This document shows, piece after piece, positions 34,331 through 45,307 of a stretch of DNA of 64,000 bases. The translations under genes and the position numbers were made by a program. How positions within the stretch are numbered: the first letter of the stretch is position 1; the number at the start of each line of letters is the position of its first letter. The stretch spans positions 4,918,202-4,982,201 of the forward strand of contig OY730171.1 in NCBI GenBank assembly GCA_963422465.1, read 5' to 3'. Under the pieces are notes generated by a model that saw only the letters and a program-made list of their open reading frames with translations, was not told the origin of the DNA and searched no databases. This DNA comes from Lichina pygmaea. Lineage: Eukaryota; Ascomycota; Lichinomycetes; Lichinales; Lichinaceae.

Positions 34331-34666
34331 TTTAACAGGAGGGTCCTGGGAAGAAGTGTATAGAAATGCTATCAGGAACATTTCAGAGGGAAATGAATGT
34401 TTGACCCCCTTCCTGTGCTCATTCCGTCAAACTCGACCAAGGCCAGATGAAGAGGTTGACCAGATTCACCAGTGTCAGGTATGAACTACAGCGCCTGCTT
34501 TCTACAATGCCATCAGCGCCATCCAGGGCAGCTGATTTCAGTGCAGGCGCTCAGCTGACACGTCTTGATTCTTTGCAGCCACAAGACCAAGTGCATCATC
34601 AACTCCCCTTTTGGGGGGTTGCTGGGACAAGTTCGACCCCTGCAAGGATGAGAAGATAACACTACC

Positions 34667-35794
34667 CTATGGTCCCGGCACCGGATTCAACACCGCCAAT
34701 GAACCCAACCGATCGAAGCCCTTTGCCGCTTCCAGGGCCTGTTTGAGCTGGTCAAACGAGAACTGCTGGACTTGCAGCCGGTCCAAATTCAGCAGACCGC
34801 TTTCGACGAGTGCTACAAGCTCGACGACGTGCTTGGGAGTGAACATCAGCTGGCCCCTGATCGTGAGCGATTTCAGGATGAGCAGGTCGTAGTCGATCGA
34901 GACATTGTGCTCGAGCGAGCCGTTGAAGATCGCCCGTCCGCCTGCCTTGAGGCTCCTCAAACATGCGCCGAGGTGCGTCGAGCCCTTGGCTTGCGGCGGC
35001 GCAAAGTCGATGTACACATCTGCGCCGCGGTCATGTGGCGTCGACTTGACGATGTTCTCGGCGTCGACGCCTCCGTCGCCGGTCAGCTTGATGGGGAAGA
35101 TGCGCCCGGCGTCGCTGTGGCTGAGGAGACGCGTCAGTGCTTGATCGTTCCGCCCGAGGGCGAGGACACGCCCGGCGCCCATGGCCAGCGCGACGAGCAC
35201 GGCGCAGCCGCCATACACGCCCGTCGCGGGCGCTACGATGACCGTTTCGCCGGCCTTGACGCCCGCCGAGTCCAGGCCGCCGTAAGGCACAAGCAGGTGG
35301 TTGATCCAGGTCAGCTGAGAGACGGAGTAGCCGCGCTCCTGGGTCAAGAGCTTCTTGTCCAGCACCGCGGCGTTCTCGACGGGGACGATCATCTTCTCGG
35401 CCCACGCGCCATGGCCAAACTCGCCTTCAAACATCCTCCTCGCCGCCGGCTCGACCCCGGCATACCATCCCTGGATGATGCTGTTCTGGCCAGAAACGTC
35501 GTCTCGCGCGACAATGAACGGATTGCAGAAGACGAACTGGCCGGGCTTGAGGCTCGAGGAGTTGGGCGCCCCAACCTCGACCACACGAGCTACGGCGCCG
35601 GCCCCTGGGACGGTCGGCAGCGGTGCGTCGGCGAGATAGCCACCCTCGCCCAGAACCTTGGCCGTGTAATGCATGATCGGCGTGGCCAGCACCTCGACCA
35701 GCGCCTGGCCAGTCGTTGGCCTAGGCGTATCCATCACCGTGGCCTTCAACGGCTGATTCGGGCCCTCGTAGAGATGGGCTCGGTGGGTCGCCAT
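34667..35794 (-). CDS. Medium-chain (GroES-like) dehydrogenase/reductase
   Basis: Single exon, 375 residues from the ATG at 35794 (MATHRAHLYEGP); an in-frame ATG at 35887 would add 31 residues. The GroES-like N-terminal fold shows PLPTVPGAGAVARVVEVG and KPGQFVFCNPF. The Rossmann half has APATGVYGGCAVLVALAMG, a variant of the GxGxxG nucleotide-binding loop, and VYIDFAPPQAKGSTHL. The catalytic zinc ligands of classical alcohol dehydrogenases are not evident, so a zinc-free quinone-reductase-like or enoyl-reductase-like activity is possible. The substrate is unknown. No neighbouring pathway genes suggest a role. Confidence 0.85.
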   Translation of the reverse strand: MATHRAHLYEGPNQPLKATVMDTPRPTTGQALVEVLATPIMHYTAKVLGEGGYLADAPLPTVPGAGAVARVVEVGAPNSSSLKPGQFVFCNPFIVARDDVSGQNSIIQGWYAGVEPAARRMFEGEFGHGAWAEKMIVPVENAAVLDKKLLTQERGYSVSQLTWINHLLVPYGGLDSAGVKAGETVIVAPATGVYGGCAVLVALAMGAGRVLALGRNDQALTRLLSHSDAGRIFPIKLTGDGGVDAENIVKSTPHDRGADVYIDFAPPQAKGSTHLGACLRSLKAGGRAIFNGSLEHNVSIDYDLLILKSLTIRGQLMFTPKHVVELVALVESGLLNLDRLQVQQFSFDQLKQALEAAKGFDRLGSLAVLNPVPGP

Positions 35795-36205
35795 GGCGCG
35801 GAACTGTGGGTGCTTTCCGACGAAGCGGATATGCACGGGTCTCTTGTGCTGCTGAGCTCGCTGGACGAAGATTCTGTACGCTTTCATCCGCACTCGCGCA
35901 TTCCTTTCTAAACAGCCTCAGCGTAACCGCCACTTGCGAAGCACTCTTCGAGGCCCAGATGATGTCCAGGTAGGATGATCCTGGACGCCTTCAACGTGAT
36001 CTGGATACCCCAACCTAACCATCCGAGCGAAGATCTTGACAGTGAGCGAGACCTGGTAGGACTTAACCAAGTCTGTGATGTCTGCTTCGGGTCTTCTCAT
36101 CTGCCATCTCTCTTCCTTCTCTCCTGTCCCTCCTCTTTCTCTCCTGCCCTTCTTCTTCTTCTCTTGTCCTGTGACCGCTGTCTCCGTGCTTTGACTCTAG
36201 ATTCG

Positions 36206-36345
36206 TACGCCTCGTACGTACGTACGTATGGGTACGTAACGTACGGAGTACTTCCGTACATACGTACGTATTACACAAGGCCACAACCCCGCTCTTGCCT
36301 CTTCAAGTACGTACGTACCATACGCAGCAACCTGTACGGAGTATA
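36206..36345. repeat. GTAC palindrome cluster
   Basis: Dense CGTACGTAC and a palindromic ACGGAGTACTTCCGT (around 36241-36257), with further copies to about 36340. The same motif recurs at 37730-37755, 37808-37842, 44218-44236 and 50318-50350. Confidence 0.75.
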
Positions 36346-36516
36346 CAAGCGAGAGCTTACTGTAGCGAATTTGTCCACTTCGGCGACAGGAGAAAGGAGG
36401 AGCACGACGAGGAAGAGCAACCAAAAGATAGGGAATATTTCAGCTGCAGCACCTTCCCTTGTGACTTGTTATAAAGGCGGAGCATTCTGACGAGAGAATG
36501 GATAACACAAGACCTA

Positions 36517-37237
36517 TAGTCCACTCTCCTTATAACGCTAGCGTCGTTCCATTGGTTGAGTATCGTTATAGCAAGAGTATCGTTATATGGAAAAGCACGT
36601 GACTAATATGATTATCCGTCCACTTTGTTCACAATTCGTAAAAGCTTGTCAGGGTATGTTGATGAAGCCCCTTAACCCTCCTTGCCTCAACAACACGCTC
36701 GTGTCGGTAGAGCTGATCCATCAGCTTCTTGTTGCCATCGTCTGATTGCTCTTCGTAAAGGCGGAGGCGTTGGAGCATAATCAGTGCCTGATCTGCGGTT
36801 ATTTGCTCGAGAACCTCCACTCCTTCATCATCTGACTCCTGCACTTCTGGTGGTGAGAAGGAGTCAATAATTGACTGTTCAAGGTCGTGTTCGGAGTCCT
36901 CCACAATCTCGTCCACATCGTTAAGTAGCATATCAATGGCCTCCTTCTGTGTTGCAAGCGGATTCTCCTTCTTACGACAACGGAGGGCAATCTTCTCGAG
37001 GCCAATGAATGCTTCCCTCTTCTTTGGTGGCATTGTGACCGATGAACGAGTACTCAAAATATCTTCTCAGCTTCCTCTTTCTATACCGATATACATGGTG
37101 ACTAAGCAAAAAAACTAACGATATCGTTACAGGAGGAAAATAACGATAAATAGGTGAGAAAACGTTGGGGCGATGAGAACCTATCGCTACAGAGAGAATA
37201 TCGTTATAAAGAGTATCGTTATAAGGAGAGTGGACTG
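36517..37237. mobile_element. Pogo/Tigger-like DNA transposon, internally deleted derivative
   Basis: Inverted ends of about 20 bp (left TAGTCCACTCTCCTTATAAC; right, read inward, CAGTCCACTCTCCTTATAAC) are flanked by TA on both sides. Subterminal copies of ATCGTTATA occur at both ends, like transposase-binding repeats. The 721-bp interior keeps only the 3' part of a transposase-like frame on the minus strand. Confidence 0.8.
36629..37033 (-). pseudogene. Transposase C-terminal remnant inside the pogo-like element
   Basis: An open frame of 134 residues from MPPKKREAF to HTLTSFYEL. It is acidic in the middle (VDEIVEDSEHDLEQ) and ends with the tail ALIMLQRLRLYEEQ followed by LYRHERVVEARR and TLTSFYE. 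This composition is typical of the region after the DDE catalytic domain in fungal pogo/Tigger transposases. No catalytic DDE residues or CENP-B helix-turn-helix remain, so it cannot be an active transposase. A small DNA- or protein-binding product cannot be excluded. Confidence 0.65.
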
Positions 37238-37679
37238 TATCATGACAGGTAGTATGATGATGGGTCATGAAAGCGGCAGGCGTCAACTATTCTGATAAAG
37301 AACAGCATGAACGTAGTTGAACGTGTGATTGTGACCGACACAACAGTCCTCTGTCAACGATGTGATTGCATTCAAGCCCAGGCCAAGACTAGATGGATCG
37401 GAGAGCTCATCGCCCATGGCCACAGCCATGTGAGCTGGTCGAAGCTGTATCGATGTGCGGTAATCTGCTTTGCCCTCTCTGGGGCTGCATGATCGTCCTC
37501 CGCTCGATTGCTCCGCTCGATTGCTCAGATCTTCTGCTCGAAGGTCTGGCACCCTTGAAGTTAGCTGCCCATGGGCCATGCTGTGTCGTACGTCCTAGCA
37601 TATCAAGGGATCTATGCCTGTTCTCTTGCCATTGATAATCATTTCATGCCGGTGGTGCTCTCAGGTGGCTGAAGCATGT

Positions 37680-37842
37680 ACATACTCTTACGTACAGACG
37701 TACGTAGTCGTAGGTGAGCAATGTCTACGTATGTACGGAGTACTTCCGTAGTACGTATGGACTCCATCTCACCACCTGTGATGATGCAATTAGTACGCAC
37801 GGTATATATGTACTCCGTACGTACTACGTACTTCCGTAGGCA
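37680..37842. repeat. GTAC palindrome cluster
   Basis: Contains ACGGAGTACTTCCGT near 37730-37748 and a second, inverted arrangement ACTCCGTACGTACTACGTAC from about 37810. Non-coding. Confidence 0.75.
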
Positions 37843-38178
37843 GGAACTGGCTTGGGACTGGACTATGCCGCAATTGATTGGTCATCAGGAGAGACTGTGC
37901 AGCACCCTAGCCACGTGACTGGACGACACATCTGGTGTCTTATGTCATCACAGGTCGGCCAAGAACAAATAACTCCAGCAGCAGAGCCTCAACTAGATCT
38001 TCAATTTCGAGACGAACAGCTTGACGGACTCGTTCGGACTGCGTCAATCCACCTGTGATGTCCATCTAGGCAGCTCTTTGGACCCGCCTTCTTGCAATAC
38101 CGTACCGGTATAGCACATCCCGTCGTCATCTTTTCCCATCTCCCCCCTCTCCTTCCCTAGCGGGACTCCACATCCAGG

Positions 38179-38902
38179 ATGGACCACTCCCGCGATCCAT
38201 GTCCCTGGGTGATCCTCAATGACTTTGGCGGTGCTTTCGCGATGGGGGTATGAATGCCGCTGCTCTCTTCTCCTCTGCGCCACCTCGCTGCTGTCACTTA
38301 TACGTCGACTCTGACGATTATCTCTCCTTCACTCAGGCCATCGGCGGCACAATATGGCACGGCGTCAAAGGCTACCGGAACAGCCCCTACGGCGAGCGGG
38401 GCGTGGGCGCGTTGACGGCCGTCAAGGCCCGAGCGCCAGTGCTGGGAGGCAACTTCGCCGTATTCGGCGGCCTATTCTCGACGTTTGACTGCGCCGTCAA
38501 GGGCGTACGGAAGAAGGAGGATCCGTATAACGCGAGTACGTCGATCGACTTGTTCACTCTCCGCCTCTGAATACAGCATCCGTGCGTCTTTGATCCGGGT
38601 CTCGTGGCTGATCTGCCGTTCCTCAGTCATCGCGGGCTTTTTTACCGGCAGCGCTCTCGCCGTGCGAGGTGGCTGGCGAGCTGCGCGGAACTCGGGTATA
38701 GGATGTGCCATCTTCTTGGCCGTCATCGAAGGCGTCAATATCATGTTCCAACGACTCATGGCCGACAACACTCGCTTGGAAGTATGTATCCGGCTCTCTC
38801 GATTCCCGAGGGCGGCTATATGTCTGGGATACAAACGCTGACCCTTGCGTATAGATGGGCCCACCTCCAAACGATACCAGCAAAGCACCGGCCGCTGCAT
38901 AG
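38179..38902 (+). CDS. TIM17: Mitochondrial import inner membrane translocase subunit Tim17
   Basis: Core subunit of the TIM23 presequence translocase. Exons 38179-38247, 38337-38535, 38627-38781 and 38855-38902 give 156 residues, the normal length. The start [20 protein letters not shown] matches Tim17, with acidic residues facing the intermembrane space. The four hydrophobic segments of the Tim17/22/23 family follow, with small-residue motifs in [29 protein letters not shown] and [11 protein letters not shown]. The last exon encodes only a short Pro/Ala tail starting MGPPPND. It is convergent with BCKDHB at about 175 bp. Confidence 0.95.
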
Positions 38903-39077
38903 ATTATCATCGTCTTGGCTTTAATTTCAACTCCACTTCACGTTTTCAATCTTTGTTCTACCAGATTTCGGTACTTGGACCGCTCATGCAAAGCATACAT
39001 GTACGGCGTCATGTTTGGGTTAAGGGGGAGCGCCCAGACTGCACGCATGCTGTGGGCTCGGGCGTCAGGTTCATTCG

Positions 39078-40412
39078 TCAGTACTCGATGGTGTGCTTGA
39101 TGGCATCGTATACTCCTTGTATCAACATTTCAGCTTTGAAGTGTCGATTCCTCCGCTTCGGGAACGACAACTTACTGGCAACATCCGGGATGTTCAAGGG
39201 CTCGTAGATCAGACCGGTGTGGGTGCTCCAGCCGGCCACCCTCTGCACGGGCGCCTCCATGCGCAGGAAGGCGCCTTCCTGGATGGTGCTGGCGATCTCG
39301 GCCCCGGTCCCTGCGTTGACCATGCTCTCATGGACCACCACGGCTCGGCCTGTCTTACGAGCGCTCTCGAGCACCGTCCGTCGGTCCCAGGGGTAGATGG
39401 TTCGCAGGTCGATCAGCTCCACCGAGATGTCCAGGTCCGTCTCGGCCGCGGCGATGGCGGACCAGCACGTGTACAGCGGATGCCCGTAGGAGATGACGGT
39501 CACGTCGGTCCCCGGCTTCAGAACCTGCGCCTTTGAGAGCGGCAGCGTATACGGGTCGACGGGCACTTGCTCGACAGCAGCTCGGTACAAGATTTTGGGC
39601 TCCATGAACACGACGGGATCGTTGCACTCGATGGCAGCCAGCAGAAGCCCCTTCGCTTGGCTCGGCGAGCGGGGCATCACGACGCGTAGACCAGGTATAT
39701 GTGTGAAGAGAGACTCCGGCGACTGCGAATGATACCTGGCGAACGTCGTCAGCAGCAGAGCCCGGCCTTATAGGTGCTGACGCGGGACATACATCGCCCC
39801 GTGGCCGACGGCGCCGCACGGCATCCTGACCACCAGACCTCCGGCGTGGAGACCGGTGCTGCCGGCCCGATATCGAAACTTGGCCGCCTCGTTGACCAAC
39901 TGATCGAAGGCTGGGTAGACGTAATCGGCGAACTGAATCTCGGCGACGGGCTTCATGCCCTCGGCTGCGCAGCCGATGGCGAACCCGACGATGCCTTGCT
40001 CGGACAACGGCGTGTTGAAGACCCTGTTGGAGCCATAGTTGGTGGCCAGATCCATACTGCAGCGGAACACGCCTCCGAAGGCGATGTCCTCGCCGAAGAG
40101 CAGCACCCTCTCATCCTTTGACAGCGCGATTGATAGGGCATCGTTGACCGCCTGGAAGAGGTTCATGCGCTTCGTGCCCGAGGCCTTGACCGACTCAGGC
40201 AACTCCAGGTCCGAGAGGCATGACCGAGTCGTATGATGCAGAAGGGGTACTGAGGCATAGTCTGTCGGCATATTGAGGCGCGCCGTCGTCGGTGTTGTGG
40301 AGTAGGTCCGTTTGGCAATACCGGCAGCCAGGCTCTGGCCAGGCACATCCTGCCTTCTTGGTATTGAAGATGCAAGACACCTGCGTCGAGCAACAGCAAG
40401 AAGTCTTTCCAT
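39078..40412 (-). CDS. Branched-chain 2-oxoacid dehydrogenase E1 component, beta subunit, mitochondrial
   Basis: Catalytic half of the E1 decarboxylase of the BCKD complex, in leucine, isoleucine and valine breakdown. Exons 40412-39793, 39735-39176 and 39115-39078 give 405 residues. The first ~50 residues are Arg/Ser/Ala-rich ([21 protein letters not shown]), a matrix presequence. The transketolase pyrimidine-binding domain shows [22 protein letters not shown] and [15 protein letters not shown]. The C-terminal transketolase domain has DLRTIYPWD and [16 protein letters not shown]. The last exon start was set at GAG (39115) to give ARVYDAIK. The partner alpha subunit is not in the window. Confidence 0.93.
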
Positions 40413-41101
40413 GCTCGATTCTCAGTGCATATCCGTCCATAATAGAGTTGCCTGGTCGGATGTCCTTCCATGATCTCCATTTCAGCTGAAGGGCCTCGCG
40501 GCTATCGTCGGCTTCTTGGAATGCTGTCGGGCCAGCTCTCCGCCATTCATAATTCATGATGCATATCGTGGCTGGAGGCATCGGCTAGAGCTGCCCAGAT
40601 CTGCGTACCTGACAGCTAAATGTCGTTGGTAGGTATGCTAGAAGCACGCTTACTCTCCTGTTGATGGGAAGAACGTGCTTGTACGGAGGTGGAAGCATCG
40701 TCGACGGAGACTGCGGTCGGAGTGACGTAGGATACTACGAGATACGATGCTTACGTACTGATGGCTGACAAATCAAGCTCAATCAGGACGTCCAATAAAG
40801 CTTCCCAAAATTCTGGCATCAACAAGATCACGTGCAGCTCAACGGCATCTTAGAGCATCGTCATTTTGGCTACGTACTTCCGAGTCAGGAACGAAAATGT
40901 CGGAGCGACATCACTGCAGGGGCGTACAGTAGCTGCCTGCACTGGATACGTTTTGTTCCCTTCTTCTCCGTTCTAGAACAGGACCACCACTGGGGTAAGA
41001 AGTTCCAGCTTCCTCGACATCGGCGTCACTGCACAGCACACAACATCCGTGCAGCTCCACTCACAACTGTTGGCCTTTAGAGGTCGGACGAGTGTCTGGC
41101 A
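40413..41101. other. Divergent promoter region between BCKDHB and MAM3
   Basis: About 0.7 kb with no supported gene; both flanking genes start from it. No clear TATA box was seen. Confidence 0.5.
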
Positions 41102-43736
41102 ATGCCGTCCCGCTCCGGTCGCAGATCGGGCCCTTCGTCCACGCTACATGCTCACAGGGCGTCGGCGCCAGCGGTGCTGTCCCTGGCCAAGATCCTCGTG
41201 CTCGGCGTGGCGAGATTGCCCCTTCTCAGAGCCGCTCCGGCGTCGTTGCGGGAGATTGTGACGGCAGACGGGCAAGAAGAGTCCAAATCAGCATCCGATC
41301 CGGGGCTATGGCTATATTTGACATGTGCCGTGATCCTGGTACTCCTTGGTGGAGTTTTTGCCGGCTTGACAATTGCGTGAGTTCGTCAGTTCGCCCCATC
41401 AGCAGTCGTTCGGCATCGCTAAGCATTGAACGTGACCAGGCTCATGGGTATAGCCACTGAAATTCTTTCCAAATCTGCAGTCTGTGGCCGTGCTAAGACT
41501 TGACGATGTAGGCCAAGACGACGTCAACCTTCAAGTGATACATGCTTCCGGAGACGGCAAGGAGAAGGATCACGCGGGGAGCGTGCTACGACTATTGAAG
41601 CGAGGAAAGCATTGGGTGCTGGTGACTCTGTTGCTCAGCAATGTCATCACGAACGAGACTCTGCCCATCGTGCTCGACCGATCCCTGGGTGGCGGCTGGC
41701 CGGCAGTGCTTAGCAGCACAGCTCTCATTGGTGGGTAGTCGCGGCGATGACCCTAGTTGGCAAGGCTGTCGATGCTGACATGGCGCCAGTCATCTTTGGC
41801 GAGATCATTCCTCAGTCGATATGCGTCCGATACGGCTTGCCTATCGGCGCCTGGATGTCTCGTCTCGTGCTGGTCCTGATGTACGTCCTGGCCCCGGTTG
41901 CTTGGCCGACGGCCAAGCTTCTCGACCGCATGCTAGGGGAGGATCACGGGACCATCTACAAGAAAGCCGGATTGAAGACCTTGGTGACGCTACATCGCAC
42001 GCTAGGAACGAGCGCCAGCGAGAGGCTGAATCGGGATGAGGTGACAATTATCAGCGCCGTTTTGGACCTGAAGGACAAGTCCGTCGGCAGCATCATGACC
42101 CCTATGGAGGATGTCTTCACCCTGTCGGCCGACACCGTGCTCGACGAGAAGATGATGGAGACCGTTCTGTCGGCCGGCTACTCGAGGATACCGATCCACG
42201 AGCCGGAAAACCCGGGGAATTTCCTGGGGATGCTGTTGGTCAAGACTCTGATCACCTACGACCCCGAGGATGCCGAGCGGGTCGGAAACTTTGCCCTGGC
42301 GACTCTGCCCGAGACGAGGCCGGAGACGTGTTGCCTCGATATTGTCAACTTCTTTCAGGAGGGAAAGTCGCACATGGTCTTGGTGTCCGACCGTCCCGGT
42401 CAGGATCATGGCGCCATTGGTGTCGTGACGCTCGAGGACGTCATCGAGGAGCTCATTGGCGAGTATGTATCTGCCTCCTATCTGTTCGTCCCATCATGAG
42501 GTGCGTTCAAGCTTCGGAGGGTTCAGGCTAAGCTGGCTCGACCGGATCAGAGAGATTATCGATGAGTCGGACGTATACATCGACGTCCATCGAGCTGTGC
42601 GAAGGAAGGACGTGGCGCCAGGCATCCAGATTGCCGAGATCCATGCCGGAAGCCGTAAGAAACACCAGGACGACGACACGGAAGACACAGCAACGGACCG
42701 CAGCCAAGATGGGGACGAGTCTCGGGATGCCGATCAGGATGAGGACAAAGGACGCCCGCGCTTGCAGGAGACGGAGACTGGAGCCAGCTTCAAGTCGGAC
42801 GACGCCGTCAAGACGCACGCGAAGAACCTGCGCTCGACGCGGGAAGGGAATCTCAACCGCGGCAGTCTCAGCGATCTGCGGGGTCAGTCGAAGTTTGGAC
42901 CGTCCAATCTCGCCAGCCAGCCGAGACAGACGCGGTACACGAGTGTCGTGATCAAGGATGCCAAGGATGCCAAGGATGCCAAAGACGCCAAAGATGGTGG
43001 ACGGGGGCAGTCCGGAGCTGCCAACCGGACCCAGTCCGAGGTATCGGCGGACGGCCGCGGCGGAACTGCCTCGTCCTACGCGGCCGGACGCCAGATGAGA
43101 GATGCTTTTAGGTCATTCCGCAGCGGTTACGGCAGCTTCCTGCACGGACGGTCTTCGGAGGCTAGCGGGACTAGCAACAAGGGCGCCCAAGCCTCTGTCA
43201 ACCCGAGCATGTCACAAGACTCGGCTGCCGCTCGCGATCAGGCGGATGCATCGACACCACAGGTCGAGGTGACCCGCCAGGGACGGCAAGGCTCTCACAG
43301 CACGCTCAACTCACTGCCCGGCGGTGACGGAGACGGTGCCGACCGAGCGCTCCTTCGGCCTGTGCGGGTGGCCAAGTCGGGAAGCATCACCGAGAACGTG
43401 GTCGAGGCGGGTGGCGTGCGAAAGGTGGTGTTAGAGTTGACGAGTGGCTCCGAAGACAGCGATACGGGGTCGGGCTCGCCGGCCGACGATGCCACGGCAG
43501 CTGGTGGTGATGGTCGTGGGCGAGAGGCCGCAGCGGAAGGCGGCGGTTACGGTACGACCAACGGAGGCGAGACCGAGGAGAGCACGAAGCAAGACGCCTT
43601 GGCCGGGAACAAGAAGAAGAAGCGGAGACGCAAGCGACGCAACGCCAACAACAGAAACGGCAACAGCAACGGGGGACCGTCGGCAAGCGGGGATGCCGCG
43701 GAAGACGAGCCGTTGCTCGGTAGAAGGGAGGACTAG
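41102..43736 (+). CDS. MAM3: CNNM/Mam3-type membrane protein with DUF21 and CBS domains
   Basis: Vacuolar or plasma-membrane protein of the CNNM family, linked to manganese and magnesium homeostasis. Exons 41102-41376, 41440-41447, 41512-41730, 41790-42462 and 42551-43736 give 786 residues. Exon 2 is 8 nt long and is needed to read [16 protein letters not shown]. The DUF21 membrane domain spans [20 protein letters not shown] to the [17 protein letters not shown] segment, with the conserved [20 protein letters not shown] pair follows ([36 protein letters not shown]). The last ~380 residues are disordered, with KDA repeats from a 9-bp tandem (42954-42995) and a basic Lys/Arg tail near [12 protein letters not shown]. 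Confidence 0.92.
42954..42995 (+). repeat. 9-bp coding tandem repeat in MAM3
   Basis: Four copies of AAGGATGCC or AAAGACGCC plus a partial fifth, coding KDA repeats in the disordered tail. Likely to vary in copy number between strains. Confidence 0.85.
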
Positions 43737-44604
43737 CTCTGCTGAGCGTCGCGGCGGTCCCGGGGGATATGTCGAGTGTCATGTCCCTTTGGCACTTTCC
43801 AGCGGTTATTTTTGTCTCGAGAAGATGGTCTTGCTATCGCTTCACAAGCTGCCACTCGATCAAGAAGTGCGAGCCGCATCGCTTTTTGAAGTCGAGACAC
43901 AGACAAGCTGAGTGTCTGCATCACTTGTTGGGCTCAAGAGAAACACGAGCCGAGTGCCTGTATGTATACACCTCTCTTCACACCTAGCTATACTTTTCCT
44001 TGTGACCATGTTCGCCGTCTGCTACCACGCCGCGGATGGATCAGTACTTGGCTTGATCGACTGAGTGGTTGAGTGGTTGATCGATCAATTAATAGCTCCA
44101 TCAATCCATCCATCTATCCATCTATCCATCCATCCCAGGTGCTGCACCTAGTGCACAACTACTCACTGCACCTTGCATACTCATACTGCTCGGTGCCTGC
44201 AGCGCCTCTCCATACCGTACGAAGTACGGAGTACAGTACCCCTTCAGTGCCTTGCACGCCCTCGTGCTACCAGTATACGGCTGTGCAGCACAGTACCCCT
44301 CCACGCTGTACACTACCTCTCCACACCCCTGTACCGTACCCTCTCCACGCCTTTGTACTTGCACCCAGAACGTACAGTAGAGCTACAATAACCACAACAG
44401 AACTCTGGAAATACGTGCTCCATACTGGCATGCCCCGTGAGACATGTGCGTCATGGCATACGGTGATGTTCTTGTGGGGGGAAACTGAAGACTGCGAAAA
44501 GTAACTGTTCGGGCTTGTCGGATTGATGGGGTCCTGTACGTACTGTATGCTTGCCGCGGATAGGGATGGTGGGAATGACTGGTGATTGAGAACCAGCTGC
44601 TTGG

Positions 44605-44760
44605 TAGGAACAGTTGGTGAGCGGGTGCTAACAGTTGGTGAGTGGGCACTAATGGATGGTGAGTGGGTGCCAATGACTGGTGAAAGGGGCATGGACAAGA
44701 AGCATGGACACGAAGCATGGACACGAAGCATGAACAAGGTGGCATGGACATGGGTCATGC
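44605..44760. repeat. Two adjacent degenerate minisatellites
   Basis: First GGTGAGTGGGTGCTAACAGTT-like units, then 13-15-bp AGCATGGACACGA units. Non-coding. Confidence 0.7.
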
Positions 44761-45032
44761 ACAAGAGTGAGCAGGATTGGTTAGTAGAGGGGTACCTCTG
44801 TACCTCTGTACAGCAGTGTACAGCGGCAACGTGTATCATACTGTATGTACGGAGTAAAGTGCAGTGGACATGTCCCAGAGTATACAGTAGCCCTAGCGTA
44901 CTCGTACAGCCCTAGAACACAGAGTGTACGGTGATTCAGTACCTTGACAAAGCCCAATGGATGAATACTCCGCTGAAGAGCAATAGCGGTATAGCGGAAC
45001 AGCATCGTCGTACTCGCTGCGGCACCTGCAGC

Positions 45033-45135
45033 GTAGCACTTGCAACGTAGCACTTGCAGTGTACTCGTAGCACCCGTGGAGCGGTATTCAAGATGTAGCA
45101 CTTGCGGGGTAGCACTTGAGATGTAGCACTTTTGG
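45033..45135. repeat. Spaced GTAGCACTTG repeats
   Basis: Five exact or near-exact copies of GTAGCACTTG (about 45033, 45048, 45095, 45109, 45123), plus a GTAGCACCC variant at 45067, at irregular 14-28-nt spacing on one strand. Confidence 0.7.
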
Positions 45136-45307
45136 AGTACTTGAGATGTACAACCGGAGATGCAGTACAAGAGGTGTAGCCAACTGTGCTGTAGCACATG
45201 TGGAGTAGCATAGCTGGACATGGCACGACCGATATAGCACCGGCGATCCATCACCAGCAGCAAGGACGAGCGGCACGACGCTCTCGTTGCTTCGTGCCAG
45301 ATCGCGC

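Larger units (their letters stand above)
29573..34666. other. Gene-free accessory island
   Basis: Five kilobases without an intact gene. In order: GTAC repeats, a G18/TTCG hairpin, a decayed proline/glutamine repeat ORF, a minisatellite, an element with long inverted repeats and a decayed host gene. Each is listed separately. Confidence 0.7.
35795..38178. other. Intergenic region with transposon derivative and GTAC clusters
   Basis: No intact host gene. GTAC-rich palindrome clusters lie at 36206-36345 and 37680-37842, separated by the pogo-like element at 36517-37237. Confidence 0.6.
43737..45307. other. Convergent intergenic region with short tandem repeats
   Basis: No supported gene. It has ATCCATCT-type repeats at 44096-44138, GTAC motifs near 44218-44236, ~23-bp units around TTGGTGAGTGGGTGC at 44605-44685, AAGCATGGACACG units at 44695-44735 and spaced GTAGCACTTG copies at 45033-45135. 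Confidence 0.6.

Noticed and set aside
34772-35911. 379-codon plus-strand frame opposite the GroES-like reductase
   Set aside because: It is an antisense shadow in GC-rich coding DNA with no family motif; the minus-strand frame has full family similarity.
42528-42818. Hydrophobic minus-strand frame within MAM3
   Set aside because: It is the antisense shadow of the acidic disordered tail of MAM3.
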